NCBI GenBank assembly: GCA_020205615.1 | Contig: CM035168.1 | Location: forward strand, 5,522,237 to 5,586,236 | Direction of reading: 5' to 3' | Origin: Panax quinquefolius | Lineage: Eukaryota; Streptophyta; Magnoliopsida; Apiales; Araliaceae | DNA: 64,000 nucleotides | Shown here: positions 22,090 through 33,500 of the stretch, in pieces | How the letters are laid out: the number at the start of each line of letters is the position of its first letter | Position numbering within the stretch: position 1 is the first letter of the stretch | Translations under genes and position numbers: made by a program | The notes under the pieces: model-generated | Databases searched by the model: none | What the model was told of the DNA's origin: nothing | The model's input: the letters and a program-made list of their open reading frames with translations, nothing else

Positions 22090-25000
22090 TGACGCCCCAA
22101 AATTAGGTATTCATCACCCATCTTCGAGTCGCCAAAATACATGGTACGTAATTCAAATATAACTTAATAATACAAATTGCTTGTCGGTAAAATAATACTA
22201 AACATAAATCGAGAGTTTTAATAAGAATATTGTCATCTAGATAATATCCACACCCAATGGAGTCCTCATTACATTTATTGTCACACTATTTATGTAATGT
22301 AATAGTGAGGACTACTAATGCTATCATCTCGACCATCACCCGCTCCCCGACTAGTCCCGCCACGCTCTCATTTCCTCAAGAGAACAAAGAAAGAAAGGGT
22401 GAGCTCAACTAGCCCAAGAAGAAATATTATGACTAAGATAATGTAGAATAAATTATCATTAGTCTTCAATAATGTTAAACCGATAAAATACAATAGACAT
22501 CAAGTTTAATCGCAATGAACAAGCAATCCATTAGAAAAGTCAAGTAGAGAATAAAATCTACTATCTTCTATGATTTAAAAAGGTTTTTCATCAATTTTTA
22601 TCGCTGAGACTCAGCTTAATAAATAAACCACATCTTCGAATCATTCTTGTACTACGGGCCAAGGATATTCATTAAATCATCAATGGTCATGACTATACTG
22701 AATAATCCCTAGTCATAATCATACCAAGTCCATCTCTGCACGTAAGCCAAAGATATACAACTATAAAACCAACAACCAACAATCCATCTTTGCACGTAAG
22801 CCAAAGATATACAATTCAATAATCCACAGTCCATCTTTGCACGTAAGCCAAGATAACTTTTATCACCATATAAGCATGAGGATGATGACAATGATATAAA
22901 CATTAATCAACTGAAAACAAGGATAAATATTAAAGACTTTAAATTTATCCAAATATTATCAATCACATAATAAATTCATAATCTAATATTATTAATATCA
23001 TAACAATATTTTAATCACGTTCTTAAACTTATAAACAATTTATTTCAATTGTTTATACTTTACCAAATAATGCATTTAATCATTCAAAAATGCTATACTC
23101 ATAAGATTTCATCACCAATGATCAAATCCCTTATCAAAAATCAGATATACCTTATATAGGATTTCCAAGCCATAAAATCTTATTTTCCAACTTTGTTACT
23201 TCACATAACATATTTAACTCATATGTTCAGAATTAAATAATTTTCATGAAAAATACCAAATCAGTCCCAAAAATATTTTTTTTCCGGGATTTAGCGTAAT
23301 ATAGTCCCATAATGAATATATATTTTTCTCTAAATTTTAAAATTCATTTTCTATTTTTCAAAAATCAATTTCTAATTAATTCCTTAAGAAATTAGCTACC
23401 TCAAGTTTAACTCCAAAAATTCCCAAATCTTGGAAGGATCTTACACATGTTAACGTGAGTCTCCAGTTTAAATTTCATGGTCATCTGAGTTATAGAACTC
23501 TCGGTTATAGCATTTTTCATTTAAAAACCTAAATATTGAAATGGTCATAACTTGCTCATTTTAAGTCTGGAATGAGCTCATTTTTGGACAGAGGTATTTT
23601 ATACCATATACTTTCATGTCCCAAAAGGCCATAATTTTTTTCTCATAAATTAAGTGGCCAAAACAACCCCTTTAAGTTTTTAGGCAAGAGCATTTTCCTC
23701 TTTTATAGCTTTGGACTCCTTTGCTAAAAATAGTCCACACTAAAAATCTACAACACCTTTCCAAAGTGATTCCACTTGGATAAGTTATATAACTCATAGA
23801 TCTAACTCTAGAACTTGACCACACTCAAAAATTCAAAAATATAATAGGAGATATGGTCAATGAATTTCATGTTCCATTTTCACCAAAATCGATTTTTCAA
23901 CCCTTTGTGATTTCTAAGAAACTTTCATGTTTTCACATAATAACCAACATAACTCATCATAACACTTACTAATACCACATATACCCATGATTTTCATCAT
24001 CCAATGCTTTTATTATGATTTTCATCATAATCAACGTAAATGATCATTTCCACAATTTAATAAGGAATGAATACAAAGGATCATTCACCACGCACGTGGT
24101 AATTCACATATAAAAGTTATTCCAATGTAATAATAAAGAATGGAATAATGAATGATTCACCATGCATGCGATAGAGAGACCACGCATAAAGTTATTCCAA
24201 TGTAAAAATAAAGAATGGAACCAGTCAAAGCGTGATCCAAGACCGGATGTGATATATTCAAATGTAATAATAAAGAATCGGAACTGTGTCAAAGTAAAAT
24301 GACCCATACATGATATTCCAATGTAATAATAAATAATGGAACTAGATCCCACAGAACGCATGATATGATGATAAAAAATGTAATAATAAATAATGGAACC
24401 ATGTCCCAAAAAAACGCATGTATGTGATATTTCCAAATGTAATAGTAAAGAATGGAATAATAGAAGAATTTCACCATGTATAAGATTGTGATATACAAAG
24501 TTATTCCAATATAATAATAAAGAATGGAATAATGTAAGAAGTTCACCATGTATGCGGCAGATTTCAGATAAACAAAGTTATTCCAACATAATAATAAAGA
24601 ATGGAATAATGTAAGTTTCTTCATGAATAAGAAAGAAATAATAACCCCTTACCTCAAAAGAAAACCGGATATCGGAATAGTGATGTAGCAAACTTCTTCT
24701 TCTTTTCTCTATAATTTCTCTCTATAATAATTGCTCTATAGCTTTTGTGAATTGGTGAGAAATGAAGGAAGAATGAGCTTCTATTTATAGGAAAATATAG
24801 TTTCGATAATCGCACGTTTTGGGGCTCAAATATTACAAAGACAATACCTCCAACTTTTCTTTCATTTTAATTCACCATCCAAGTATTATCAAACTTGCAC
24901 CACCTCCCCTAATAGTAAATCATGTGAATCAATAGTAAATCATGTGACTCAATAGTTCTAAACATGTGAAAAAAATTAATTACAAGATAAGACCTCCATC

Positions 25001-26192
25001 TATACCTCCATTTTTAACTTAGTCATGCAAGTATCATCAATCTTGCACCAACTCCCCTAATAGTATAAGAATGTGATTCAATAGTACACACATGTGAACA
25101 AATAGTTATATGAGCATGTGAATTAGTAGCAATTAATTGCTCATTTACCCGATTAATTATCCGGTTGGTCAATATAACTTCCAGACATCAATTACTATCG
25201 AAATAAATGTCGATTTCCACTAACACTAACAATCCCAACACAATGAAAATATTTTTCTCAAAAATTTTATTATTGAAATTTCGAAGTTTGACTTTTTTCG
25301 AAAAAGTCAACTGTTGACTTTTTTTTAACCAAAAAGTAAACCTCAGAAAATTTTGTGTTTATAGTCTATTTCTACTAATTTCATCATTTCGGACTCAAAT
25401 ATCACGTCCGCGTCTCCAAATTCAACTCCGAACTCAAATTCGATTATAATAACATTCATCATTAATATCATAACTCACAATATTTAACAACCGTGTCGCT
25501 CCTGTGAAAGAGGGGCTTTTCAATAAGGATTTCTCCCTATCGCGCGCAATTAGTGACCAAACCTCTCCTCGATGTAACTTCTAGACATTGTAAATATTGC
25601 AATTTAATAATATGAATAACTTTGTCGTCTCAATTATTGATTTAATAATATATCATATAATGCGTATGATATCGTGACAATAATCGAATCAATAATACGA
25701 GAGATATGATGCAAAGCAATTACTATAGCAATAATTGAGTATAATCGAGTGACTTCTCACGTAAGCATCAATAATCAATACCGTAGTGCTACTACGCAAC
25801 CACGCCAGACATCATTTAGGGTTTTACTACCGGGTAGTTCAACAGCTTTAACAGTCCAAAACTTCCGCGAATTATTTTCATAAAATATTTTTTGTCACTT
25901 TTTCAAATTTATAAATAATTCCAACTATAATGTTATCTCAAATCCACACCAAAATTTTCCAAAAATGATGAGAAAATTAAATATTTATTCGCCGCATATT
26001 AATGGAATATAATTCTCAATTTGAGACAATTAAAAATGAATATTCCCCACCAATGGAATGAATATTATATAACAACTTTCTTCATTTTGTAAAATTTATA
26101 TAATATTACCCACAACTATAACGTTATCTCAAATCCATTTAACCAAAATTTTTGAAAAAAATATTTCGAGAAAATTAAATCTTTATTCTCAA
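22090..26192 (-). repeat. 5' LTR of the non-autonomous element, rearranged outer end
   Basis: It matches 16,188-20,225 along most of its length. TATA box at 24,782-24,789 and repeat array at 24,090-24,625. The outer 290 bp (25,905-26,192) holds the terminal sequence twice and lacks the TGAGAGACC end. Confidence 0.8.
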
Positions 26193-26700
26193 TACATTAT
26201 AAAATAACATGTCAATATAAACAACAATAGGGTGATGAGAACCCGACTTTGGAAGCGTCAAAAATGCACCCTATTAGAATGAGGGGACAAAATTGTACTA
26301 AGAGCTTAAAGGGTGTGTTGTCACTATCATACACGATGTCTAACTACATACAAATACTTGTTATCATAATATATGGTCATGCGATCCACTTATCGACTAT
26401 ATTTATGAGCATTATTTATATAATCTTGAGTATGGTTGGAATATAATTCTCAATTTGAGACAATGGAGATAATTATATGGCAAAAATATACACACCATTG
26501 GAATGAACATGATAGTAATCTTCTTATTCTTCTTTGGGGTATATTGGGTCAACCAAAGTTAATTCTCAAGTCTTATAATATTTATTATAACTTAGATGTA
26601 TGACCTCCCATGTATAAAGGCTTCCTTGAACATTTTCAAAAAAAATTAATTCCTAAAACAGTTATAGACTGTACCTTTAAGTAAAGTATCATTGGTTTGG
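26193..26700. other. Unassigned spacer
   Basis: No gene is recognisable. GGAATATAATTCTCAATTTG at 26,437 repeats a word found at 26,011 inside the rearranged LTR end, so the two stretches share an origin. Confidence 0.4.
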
Positions 26701-26860
26701 AGTGTGAGTGTTGTTATTTGTATTGAAACTCATAGCTTGTGTGTTGTCGTATTTTGCACGATAATTTAATTATTGTAAATAGAAAGTTTGTATTTGAATT
26801 ATGTACTATGTATTTGACGACTCGGAATGGGTTGTGTGGACCTATTTTGGGGACGTCACA
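26701..26860 (+). repeat. LTR 3'-end relic, gypsy-like, plus strand
   Basis: TTTGTATTGAAACTCATAGC through CCTATTTTGGGGACGTCACA parallels the last 160 bp of the gypsy LTR (1,375-1,507) with clear divergence. It is an older solo fragment. Confidence 0.7.
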
Positions 26861-27374
26861 ATTACTATGTGAGCTTATGGGTTTAAAAACCTGTTTTCAA
26901 AACATCATTGCTATACATATATATTGCTTAAAATTGAACTTTTATGCAAATCAAACTCTTTGTATATAAAAAACGAGGCATGACACACTACTTCTAAATA
27001 GTGCACTTAGCCCAATTAATCACACACACACACTTCGGGATAACTTAGGGAATTGAAAAGACGCGATAGCAAGTGTTTTCCACGAAAGTCGAGGGTGCCT
27101 AACACCTTTCCTCCGCTTAATCAAGCCTCCAGAACTCTTTGAATCTCGATTTTCAAGGCATACTAAGCAGAGTCTAATAATTGGGCCTTTGTGTAAATCA
27201 TTTCAAATCTACCAACTGGAGACTCTGAATTTTTAAATCGTTGACATTTTATATCGAATTCTTTTCAAACTCACTCTTTTAAACAAAACTCAACACATAG
27301 AGAAAATAAAAGATAAAAAAAGAGAATCCAAAGAAAAGAGGAAATTTTTACCGTCGTGGACAATAAGCCTTGTT
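26861..27374. other. Unassigned intergenic stretch
   Basis: I see no coding potential. It has a short CA run and a GGTGCCTAACACCTTTCCTC word that is common in plant retroelement debris, but I cannot place it. Confidence 0.35.
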
Positions 27375-28011
27375 AAAACCCTAAACCCTGTCCAAACAAG
27401 TTATATATATCTCCAATGAAAATAATCGAATTAAATGCAAACCCTGTCCAAACAAGAAATTTTAATTTTCTTTATCCCCTTCTTTTATAGAATTAAATGC
27501 AACCCATGATCTTGTATTAATGTTGTTTGTTATTTATATTTATTAGAATGAAAATATAGGATCTATTTTTAAATTTTAAAGGAAGAAGTACTTATAGAGC
27601 CCAACCCAACCCACAAACCCAAATCTGTTGTCCTACCCATCAAACTGAACTGTTCACAAAGCATAGTTTGGGCCTTGGGGGCCCACCTTTGAGTAGACAT
27701 AATTTTGTGCAACATAATTTGAATGAATTTATCAAATTTAGAAAATATATGATTATGAAAATTGAAAATTATCTAGTATGAATTTATCAAATTTAAAAAA
27801 TATGATTATGAAAATTATCTACTATGATAATTGTAAAAAAAATTAAATTAATCTTAAAAGTAAAAATGTTTTAATAATTTTATAATCAATCAAGCACTAT
27901 TTTAATTTTCTAATTTTTGTCAAAAAAAGAAAAGAAAAAGAAATTAGATTTAAACATCCTGCAAGGTTAGATTATTCCTCCTATTATTGTTTGGACAGGG
28001 TTTAGGGTTTT
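27375..28011. mobile_element. Putative TIR element with telomere-like termini
   Basis: AAAACCCTAAACCCTGTCCA...ACAA (25 bases, 27,375-27,399) recurs as a perfect reverse complement at 27,987-28,011, 637 bp outer to outer. A second, direct AACCCTGTCCAAACAAG lies at 27,442. I see no transposase. Target duplication is not clear. Confidence 0.5.
27724..27829. repeat. Tandem duplication, about 53-bp unit, two copies
   Basis: TGAATTTATCAAATTTA, then a GATTATGAAAATT word, then TTATCTAGTA is repeated almost exactly. Confidence 0.75.
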
Positions 28012-28322
28012 AGCAGAGGGTACTTATGGAGTTTTTATTACTTTAATTCAGTTAAAGCCTTGTTCAGAAGTGAGAGATTGAAAAAGACTTATTAAACTCT
28101 AATATTCCCAAAAGTGCATGTGTTCATATTATAATTTGAAAACCCTACTTACCCTAAATGGCCCTAGCTTAATTTTAAAACCTGGACCAAACATTTTAAG
28201 AATATTTCGTGTACAATCGTCAAAGTCATCAACAATACCTAATCTCCCAGGTCTAGGGTTTAAGTAATGGAGGAGACCAATGGTCAAGTCTCAAATTTGT
28301 TACTATAAAATATTGGTCAATA

Positions 28323-28615
28323 CTTCCTACGTTACACAATATATAGTCTTTCATTTTCATAATAACTGTCTTTTAAAAAAAAATATTATTCTAATTTATT
28401 TATCGTTTACAACTTTTTATAAAAATAAATTATTTATTTTTCTATATTACCCCTAACTTCTCTCATTGTCCAAAGAAATTTTCTCCATTATATTAGTAGT
28501 TTCAACTACCCCATAAAGGGTAGTGATGAAATTTCATACAAATTTTAATTATTAAATGAGTTTCTTAATTCATGTGCATGAAGCTAAAAAGTTTATTATT
28601 ATGGAACGGATGTAG
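28323..28615. mobile_element. Stowaway-like MITE (degenerate)
   Basis: The ends CTTCCTACGTTACACAATA and TATTATGGAACGGATGTAG are inverted copies of the Stowaway terminus and are flanked by TA on both sides. A further isolated right end (GGGACGGAGGGAGTA) lies at 28,751-28,765. Confidence 0.65.
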
Positions 28616-28765
28616 TAACGTTTTAGAATTATACACAAGAATTAAGTAAATGATTGTATATCCTTAAATATAATATTAATTGTGTATAATACCATTTACC
28701 ATATATTTATTTCATATTCTCTCTCATCTGTAACATTTTTCATATATTATGGGACGGAGGGAGTA

Positions 28766-29606
28766 TGAAGTTAAAAGCAATTTATATTTAAAATATGTAA
28801 AATAATATATATTGTGAATGTTTATCTCTGTTACGTGAGAATCTTTTTCGATAGTTGGGGCACTCTTATAATTCTTACCAATTCCATTTATTGATAAACT
28901 TTATAATTATAATTCGACATAAATTTATCGTAATACATAACATGACTCTTAAAATATTTATAACCAAAAACACTTTCGTTATTTTTCAGTCTGTTTGATA
29001 AAATTATTAAATAAACATAAAAATAATTAATTTGTAAAATTTCAAAATTAATATTTTGAAAATGAATTATGTACTTTAAATATAGAGAACAATTAATTTA
29101 TAATTTAAATATATTTGGTGGGACAGAGGGAGTAAGAGATATTTTTTAAAGTGACAATTCATAATTTTATTTTTATTTTTATGTATACCCTTAACATTTA
29201 GTAGAATGTTATAACGGTGATGATGTTGTATTCAATCGACTTAAAATATAAATAATAACTTGTTATAAATTTTTATGTCAATATATTATTTAAAATTTTA
29301 TTTTAATTTTAAAACATACTAAAAATATATCAATAATTAACTAAATATTAAACATCAAAAGTTCAAATCATTTTTCAATAATTTAAATAAAATTATTAAT
29401 ATATATAATAAAATATAAAATTAATATATATTTAACATAATATAGCGATAATTATATATTTAAATAAATATTATATATCAAACACAATAACATAAATTAC
29501 GAAAAAATATAAATTATTAAATAAAATGGACAAATTCATACTCAACAATCAACTAGGTGGAAATATATAAACTTAATGGGGTACATGACAAAAGTGTGCC
29601 GACTAA
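28766..29606. other. AT-rich intergenic DNA
   Basis: No gene is visible. One more MITE-like end (GGGACAGAGGGAGTA) lies near 29,118-29,132. Confidence 0.4.
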
Positions 29607-29607
29607 A

Positions 29608-29664
<57 letters not shown>

Positions 29665-29783
29665 GCTTCTCCAAATGAATTGGAGGAAGGCGAATTAAGA
29701 ATAAGCCAACTATAACGACGGAAAAAACCGTCGCTATAATCGACCGATTCTTAATTTCTTTTTTTTCACGGAAAAAATGAGAT

Positions 29784-29822
<39 letters not shown>
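29607..29822. mobile_element. Hairpin MITE inserted in (TA)n (Micron-like), copy 1
   Basis: A core of about 125 bp (29,661-29,787) is flanked by (AT)n on both sides. Its centre is CTATAACGACGG-AAAAAA-CCGTCGCTATAA, a perfect stem. The core resembles 62,751-62,873. Elements that target TA microsatellites are known as Micron in rice. The family link here is inference. Confidence 0.65.
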
Positions 29823-29826
<4 letters not shown>

Positions 29827-30330
29827 ATAGGGACAATCTGCTCGTACTCACCCCATGACTCGGTGATTTAAATCTGTTTATATATTTTCCTAAATTTTAA
29901 GTTTTAAATAATTTATAGTTGTAAGGCATTTTAATTATAATCTGTATAATAAAAGTAATTTTGATAATTTAAATTTGTTTATGAATAGTAATTATAAAAC
30001 AAAATTATATATAAAAATTGTACACACATTATAATAAAAAAAATAGAAAGTAAGATCTATTATTAAATTTTTTATACATTTTATTGATATATAATACATA
30101 AGATATAAGTTGCGCACATAAAATTATTCTTTACTTATTTTAATCCTTTACATACACTTGTAATTTTTTTAATTTTATTATAAAAATTTAAGATAAAAAA
30201 GGAGGTGAGAGACGTCATATAATTGCATAAAATTATCTCAAAATAAAATACTACTACTTAATACTCCCAGAAAAACTTTCCTTATATTGCATGGCTCGTC
30301 TCTCTCTCACTCATCAATCTTTCCTGCTCT
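29823..30330. other. AT-rich upstream region of the PUF gene
   Basis: Apart from AT-rich filler I see only CT-rich leader-like sequence (TCTCTCTCACTC) at 30,300-30,330. Confidence 0.4.
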
Positions 30331-30340
30331 CTATATATAC
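30331..30340 (+). promoter_or_regulatory. Putative TATA box of the PUF gene
   Basis: CTATATATAC lies 259 bases before the ATG at 30,599, after a CT-rich patch. It is a plausible core promoter, but other AT-rich words are nearby. Confidence 0.45.
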
Positions 30341-30598
30341 ACATCTCTTGCTAAATCTCGGAAAAAAAAAAAAAAATCCCAGAAAGAATTATAATCATAA
30401 TCCTAACCCACTTTCTTTTTCTATAATTTTAATTTTGAATGTTTTTATTAATTAAAATTCCAAAAATTTAGGACTTTCATTATAAAACCCAACTACAAAA
30501 CCGGTTATCAAAACCCTTTCGATTCTGTGGCTGCTCCAATTTCTCTTCTTTTTCTCTTCTCCGCCGTTTCTTTGGTCGAATTATTGATCGTCGTTTCG

Positions 30599-33500
30599 AT
30601 GGAGCAAAGAATCGGCAACACACAACAAAACCACCCACATTATTATCGTACGGAAACCTCGTTGATTCCCACATCTAATTACAACAATGGCCGCAGCTTA
30701 TTCGTATACCCAGTCTGCAATCTCAACTCGCCGGACAGGCAAAATTTGTTTTATCTTCCGATCCCTGATCAAAACCTAGAGGCCGCCTTTTCTAACCTCA
30801 ATCTCTCACCGGTACCGTCCCTTCTCCCTGCCAGTCTCGATCCTGATTTCGGCGGCGAGGGTTTGTTGTATGACGCTCAGCAGCGGCCGCAAAGTAGTAG
30901 TGACAATGTGAGCTTGAGGAGTTTAAGGTTTCAGAACGGCCAAATGGGTTCTGGGTGGGCCCACGAAATCCGACAGTGGGCCCGGAGGGTTTTGTGTTGA
31001 ATAGTCCTCCGACGGCGGCTGCTCTGGTTAGGGATTTACGGCGGTATGGAGATGGTCAGAACTTGGCATCTGGGTTATGTGATTTTGATTACTTGGACTG
31101 CAAGAAACAAAGCCCATCAAGTTATTCCTGTCCTCAATCCCTGTTCCCAATTCCATGTTCTAATCAAAATACTAATAATATCTCAGTCGATTTTGGTCGG
31201 TTAAAAAATCAATTGTCCCAAACCATTGATTTTGGTCGTTTAAATAATCAACTGAATTTCTTGACTTTGAATGATTTGAAGGGAGGCTTGTTTCTTTAGC
31301 TAAGGACCAATATTGGTCTCGAATTTTGCAAGACAAATTCTTGGAACCAAGCCAAGAAGAAATTGAGATGGTTATATCAGAGGTCATTGATTATATTGGT
31401 GATCTGATGAAAAACCAATTTGGGAATTATCTTGTTCAGAAGCTAATTGCTGTATGTAATGAGGATCAGAGGACTAGAATTATTTTATCAGTTACCAAGA
31501 CTGCCTCGCAACTCATTAGCATCTGCCTTAACCCACATGGGTAAGATTATTTATTTATTTATACTTGGGTCCATTATTTTATTTCAGAAGATTAATTCCT
31601 TGCACTAATGTGTAAATAACTTATTCTTAACAGGACTCGAGGAGTACAAAAATTGTTGGAGAATGTTAGTCGCCCTCAGCAAGTTTCCTTGCTAATGGCA
31701 GCTATAAGCCCTGGTGCGGCGACATTGGCCAATGATCAGAATGGTCATCATGTGATCCAGTATTGCTTGAAACATTTTTCTACTGAAGACAACATGGTAT
31801 AATTACACGATAATTATATTATGCATGATTTTTGAAAAATAATATCCTGCTAAGAATATGTAAGAGGCTGGAATTTTAATTATTTTTTATGTGCAGGTTA
31901 GTGTTAACGAATATTATGTTGCAGCATTGTATTGGCTTATATGTTGTGCCTTTTTTTTCTTTAAATGGACAACCCTTCTGATGGTTTAGTTAGTGCTTAA
32001 ATCTGGAACCTTTAACTGTTTATTAGACTAGATCTGTTTGTAGCTTATAAGTTTTAAGAAAATTCACTGTTTTCATTTCTTTTGGTAGCTACTGACATCT
32101 TTCATAAAGATGATCGAACTTATAACTGAAAACTTATTATTTCATAACGGTATGTAAATTTTCTTTTGCAATCAGTTCTACAAAAAATTTCTGCCTCCAC
32201 TGTAGTTTACATAACAAAAGAAAATTTATTGTATTTTTTTGTTGCCAAAAGAACCTAGCTAGTTGTCTAGAATATTTAGCACCTGAGCTAGTTGAATTTG
32301 GATGTTTTTTCATCCTTTTCGTACAAAAGTAAATCCAGTTTATTAGTTCCACAAGCCATAAGTTGTGTATGTGCCTAGAATTTTCATAATACTAGTTTAA
32401 AATTGTCTTTATGCATTTTCCAATTTGTTGGCAACTAACAGACCGCAGGTATAAAATAGGGGTCCTAGAGTACCAGATGCCAAAGAAGTTTTTTCAGTTA
32501 TTTATATTAATCCATCTAATACGCGTAAATGTATGAGTGAAGGTTAGTTTATGGAACTATGGTAGAAGTAACGTGCTCTAGTGAAATCCTTTCCACAGTT
32601 GCAGATGTACCATCCTAACATTTTCTTTTATTATTATGCTTTTTTACTTTGTTGTCATTAATAAGTTGCAAATTTCTTCAAATTGTCTTCTGTCTTGTTC
32701 TAAGGTGTGTCTGATGCAGTACATTATGAAATCTAAATATGCTGTCTATGCTAAAGAATATTTTTTAAGATAAGTCATTCTTAGTAAGAAATTTGAACAT
32801 CTCACACTGACTTGTAGCTTTGTTTTTGCAAGTAGTACTAGATTCTTACTAGAATTCATTTCACCTTTTCTTTCTTTAGAGGTGTTCTTCTGAAGTTGAT
32901 TATATTATCTGTTATGATACCATGTGAGTTGGCATCGTCCCACAATAGTGTTCAATTGTGAAGCCGGCTCATTCCACATATTAATTGCTATTTTTATAAG
33001 GAAATATACTATTTCCAGAAAGTCTCTTACACATGAAAAGTAGATGGCTTCCACACATGCGAGAGGAGACCTTTTAAACGAGCTAAACAATTTGTGAAAA
33101 TAGTCATCACCTATATTAATTGTGTTTTTTTGCACTCATATTCTGCAGTGTCTTATACTCCCTCCCTCTGTCCTCAAAAGGATGGCCTAATGTACAAAAT
33201 TTTTGTCCTAAAAAAATGATGGCAATAAGTACATAAAGTAAGGGTAAATATGTCATTTAGGGGTTCACTAGTATATAAAAAAGACTCATTATTTTATGTA
33301 ATTTTGTGGAGCCACTAAGAATTTTTTTATACTCTCTTTCCTCTAATTTTACTTTTATTAATGTGTGCAAAATGTACTTTGGACATCCAAAAGGAAGGAG
33401 GGAGTATCAATCAACATATGATCTTGTTTATTTTATTGAGTTCATGGTCTTGAATACTTGATGAAACTTTCAAAGATGTACAATTTTGGGTAATGCTGGA

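Larger units (their letters stand above)
16188..26192 (-). mobile_element. Non-autonomous LTR element with ~4-kb LTRs, minus strand
   Basis: Two long LTRs (16,188-20,225 and 22,090-26,192) flank only about 1.86 kb. The primer site reads TGGTATCAAAGC at 22,074-22,085 and the purine tract is at 20,226-20,240. The interior keeps a gag N-terminus, a coiled-coil frame, protease remnants and the polyprotein C-terminus, but no RT, RNase H or integrase. LTR promoter, leader and repeat units resemble those of gypsy A/B, so it is probably mobilised by that family (inference). Confidence 0.8.

Noticed and set aside
27990..28015. AAACCCTAAACCC as a telomere end
   Set aside because: Only one or two repeat units are present on each side. 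It fits a TIR or telo-box, not a telomere.
29603..29851. 82-codon frame with poly(Tyr-Ile)
   Set aside because: It is translated (AT)n around a MITE.
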